From an uncultured Odoribacter sp. (GTDB taxonomy: Bacteria; Bacteroidota; Bacteroidia; Bacteroidales; Marinifilaceae), in NCBI GenBank assembly GCA_947039985.1, contig CAMRAP010000059.1:1-8894 (forward strand): a stretch of DNA of 8,894 nt. The letters run 5' to 3'. The notes below the pieces were generated by a model. That model made no database searches and had not been told where the DNA came from. It was given only the letters and a program-made list of their open reading frames with translations. The position numbers were made by a program, and so were the translations under genes. Of this stretch, positions 7,051 through 8,894 are shown piece by piece (positions within the stretch are counted from its first letter, which is position 1; every line of letters begins with the position of its first letter).

Positions 7051-8007
7051 TTATTTAATGCCTTCCAAAAGCATTTTCAATACAGTTTGAGCAGAAATCT
7101 CACGATTGGCAGCTTCTGCAATGACAATACTTTGTGGACTTTCAATTACTTCATCAGTAACAATCATATTTCGTCTCACTGGTAAACAATGCATAAAGTA
7201 TGCATTATTTGTCAAAGCCATCTTTTTGCTGTCTACAGTCCAATTCCTATCCGTACTCAATATCTCTCCATAATGAGGATCAGCAAATGCAGCCCAGTTT
7301 TTTGCATAAATAAAATCAGCCCCTTCAAATGCTTTTTCTTGATCGTATTCCACTTTTGCATTGCCTACAAATTGAGCATCCAGTTCATATCCCTTGGGAT
7401 GTGTAATGACAAAATCATAATCAGTAGCATTCATCCATTCTGCAAAACTATTAGGTACTGCTTGCGGTAAAGCCCTAGGATGTGGTGCCCAAGTAAGAAC
7501 CACCTTAGGACGTTCTACTTTTTTATACTCTTCAATGGTAATCAGGTCAGCAAAACTTTGTAAAGGATGGCGAGTTGCTCCCTCCATACTAAATACAGGC
7601 TTACCACTATATTTTATAAATTGATTTATAATTTTCTCATTATAATCATCTTCCTTGCTGATAAATTGTGCAAATGAACGCACTCCTATCACATCACAAT
7701 AACATCCCATCACTGGAATCGCTTCAAGTAAATGTTCAGGCTTATCACCATCCATCACCACTCCCCGCTCTGTCTCTAATTTCCAAGCTCCCTGATTGAC
7801 ATCCAAAATCATGGTATTCATTCCCAAATTCATCGCCGCCTTTTGTGTACTTAAACGCGTACGCAGACTAGAATTAAAGAAAATCATCAATAAAGTCTTG
7901 TTTCGACCTAGCTCTGTAAATTGAAAACGATCTTTTTTTATTTCGAAAGCCTGTTGTAAAGCCTGTTGTAAATTTGACAAGTCATTTACATTGGTAAAGT
8001 GTTGCAT
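7051..8007 (-). CDS. argF': N-succinylornithine carbamoyltransferase (Bacteroides-type ArgF')
   Basis: It transfers the carbamoyl group from carbamoyl phosphate to N-succinyl-L-ornithine, giving N-succinylcitrulline in the succinylated arginine pathway of Bacteroidota; a cytosolic trimer by family knowledge. All 318 residues are present, the same length as I recall for the Bacteroides fragilis enzyme. The carbamoyl phosphate loop reads SSLRTR (46-51) rather than the ornithine enzyme's STRT; the HPLQ motif is at 147-150 and HCLPVRR at 273-279. Trp75 in NQGAWKLE, Lys236 and Arg110 match substrate-site residues of this subfamily. Pro90, in DGDKPEHLLEA, is the residue reported to set N-succinyl rather than N-acetyl specificity (Glu92 in the Xanthomonas enzyme). 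Ordinary ornithine carbamoyltransferase is unlikely. The gene converges on fabD and lies 114 bp downstream of the RND gene on the same strand, with its own candidate promoter in that gap. No other arg genes are in view and I see no clear ArgR box. Confidence 0.94.
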   Translation of the reverse strand: MQHFTNVNDLSNLQQALQQAFEIKKDRFQFTELGRNKTLLMIFFNSSLRTRLSTQKAAMNLGMNTMILDVNQGAWKLETERGVVMDGDKPEHLLEAIPVMGCYCDVIGVRSFAQFISKEDDYNEKIINQFIKYSGKPVFSMEGATRHPLQSFADLITIEEYKKVERPKVVLTWAPHPRALPQAVPNSFAEWMNATDYDFVITHPKGYELDAQFVGNAKVEYDQEKAFEGADFIYAKNWAAFADPHYGEILSTDRNWTVDSKKMALTNNAYFMHCLPVRRNMIVTDEVIESPQSIVIAEAANREISAQTVLKMLLEGIK

Positions 8008-8069
8008 ATCATTTGATTTTTTATTTTTAGTACTTGTATAAAGTTTGATTTCCTTGATTTTTGGATAGT

Positions 8070-8077
8070 CAAAGGTA
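8070..8077 (-). promoter_or_regulatory. candidate Bacteroidota -7 box of the argF' promoter
   Basis: Read on the minus strand, TACCTTTG fits TAnnTTTG exactly and lies 62 bp upstream of the argF' ATG, implying a leader of about 55 nt. A TTTG lies 13 bp further upstream, closer than the usual -33 spacing, so the upstream element is uncertain. If real, argF' is transcribed independently of the RND gene before it. Confidence 0.42.
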
Positions 8078-8121
8078 GTAAGCTTTTTTACAAATTAAAA
8101 ACTCTCTCAAAAAATATTAAT

Positions 8122-8894
8122 CTAAATCAAATCATGCAGTCTATCTATCTTAATAGCTGCTTTTCGTTTGCAACACCACTTCCTTTTTGTTTGTTTCTCT
8201 TTACTTCTCCTCTTCCGCAAAGGCATAAAGATGGGCATAATAAACACCAATGCAATCAGAGAGAACAGGAGTCCGCCCGAAGTTCCTATGGCAAAGGAGA
8301 ACCAAAATGCCTCTTCCTTTCCATCTATCAAAAAGGGAATCAAGCCTAGAACTGTTGACACTACTGTCAGAAATACAGGAATGATTTTATGGTTGTAAGC
8401 CCTGACATAAATACTCACTTTCGATTTATGAAAACCACCTATTCCAGCACGTGCTATGGAATTATTATACTCATTAATGATATAAATTCCTGCATTGACC
8501 ACCAATCCACTCAAAAGTACTAAGGAAGCAAAACCACCCGTTCCAAAATTCACGCCTGAAAAGTAAAAGGTCAGGAATGTTCCAATAAATGAAATAGGTA
8601 TCAAAGTAATAATCACCAAAGGCTGTCGTAAGGATTCAAACAAGATGGCGCACATGAAGAATATAATAATAACGATCAGTAGAATTAACCAATACTGGCT
8701 TCCATCATCTTCATAATGATTCCAGCTGCGATTTAAACAGCGAAAACCAATAGGGAATTCATTATTAAAATGTTCCGTTATCTTCTTGATCTCTCTGTTT
8801 GACAAATCGTACGAGCCTAGAAAGTTAAAACCGACACTCAAAGTGTACTCCTGATTCTCTTTTGGAATACTATTTTTTGCCTTGCGTTTTTCTA
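8122..8894 (-). CDS. RND-family efflux transporter permease, C-terminal fragment (N-terminus cut by window edge)
   Basis: This is the end of a proton-driven inner-membrane exporter of the AcrB/CusA superfamily, which normally works with a membrane-fusion protein and an outer-membrane channel. About 257 residues are visible; the frame stays open through the right edge, so the TTG at 8841 is internal. A periplasmic segment (GFNFLGSYDLSN...) is followed by five strongly hydrophobic spans that fit transmembrane helices 8-12: about 8690-8638, 8625-8563, 8541-8473, 8391-8326 and 8310-8224. The FESLRQPLVIITLIPISFIG segment (8640-8581) after helix 8 is a family hallmark. Helix 10 reads SGLVVNAGIYIINE, with Asn where AcrB has the proton-relay Lys940. 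The cytoplasmic tail of about 30 residues is unusually rich in Lys/Arg and has a Cys-Cys pair. Substrate (drug, metal or other) cannot be told from this part; partner genes would be upstream, outside the window. Confidence 0.9.
   Translation of the reverse strand, partial: EKRKAKNSIPKENQEYTLSVGFNFLGSYDLSNREIKKITEHFNNEFPIGFRCLNRSWNHYEDDGSQYWLILLIVIIIFFMCAILFESLRQPLVIITLIPISFIGTFLTFYFSGVNFGTGGFASLVLLSGLVVNAGIYIINEYNNSIARAGIGGFHKSKVSIYVRAYNHKIIPVFLTVVSTVLGLIPFLIDGKEEAFWFSFAIGTSGGLLFSLIALVFIMPIFMPLRKRRSKEKQTKRKWCCKRKAAIKIDRLHDLI

Noticed and set aside
8011..8132. Inverted pair ATTTGATTT / AAATCAAAT flanking the argF'-RND gap
   Set aside because: Nine AT-rich bases about 100 bp apart are expected by chance here, and one arm lies across the end of the RND coding region.
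8134..8398. Plus-strand open frames opposite the RND gene
   Set aside because: They mirror the transmembrane helices and basic tail of the RND protein; no independent evidence for a gene.
1..8894. Search for a new multi-gene system, defence island, mobile element or CRISPR array
   Set aside because: All long genes are recognisable housekeeping or transport families, and no transposase, integrase, regularly spaced repeats or unknown conserved gene cluster is present.

Overview
The window is an AT-rich stretch of bacterial chromosome from the phylum Bacteroidota, most likely order Bacteroidales. Three things point there. The carbamoyltransferase at 7051-8007 is of the Bacteroides-type N-succinylornithine class. 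Genes are preceded by A/T-rich leaders with little Shine-Dalgarno signal. Good matches to the Bacteroidota -7 box (TAnnTTTG) lie upstream of uvrA and of the carbamoyltransferase gene. I cannot name a genus with confidence.

Layout on the plus strand: (1) the 3' two thirds or so of an AddB-like PD-(D/E)XK nuclease with an iron-sulfur cluster signature, cut by the left edge; (2) a 468-bp non-coding gap with small repeats and hairpins and a probable promoter at its end; (3) full-length uvrA, the damage-recognition ATPase of nucleotide excision repair; (4) a 245-bp AT-rich gap with a terminator-like hairpin and inverted repeats; (5) folE, GTP cyclohydrolase I; (6) fabD, malonyl-CoA:ACP transacylase, 40 bp after folE and possibly co-transcribed with it. 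A strong 19-bp hairpin then separates fabD from two minus-strand genes: (7) argF', N-succinylornithine carbamoyltransferase; and (8) the C-terminal part of an RND-family efflux permease, cut by the right edge.

Functionally this is housekeeping: two DNA repair genes (end processing and nucleotide excision), one folate/pterin enzyme, one fatty-acid initiation enzyme, one arginine biosynthesis enzyme and one envelope exporter. Apart from the possible folE-fabD pair and loose repair-gene proximity, I see no shared pathway. I found no tRNA, rRNA, CRISPR array, transposase, integrase, toxin-antitoxin or phage gene, and nothing supporting a new multi-gene system. The points most worth checking are the degenerate first zinc site of UvrA, the specificity residue Pro90 of the carbamoyltransferase, and the structured non-coding gaps on either side of uvrA.
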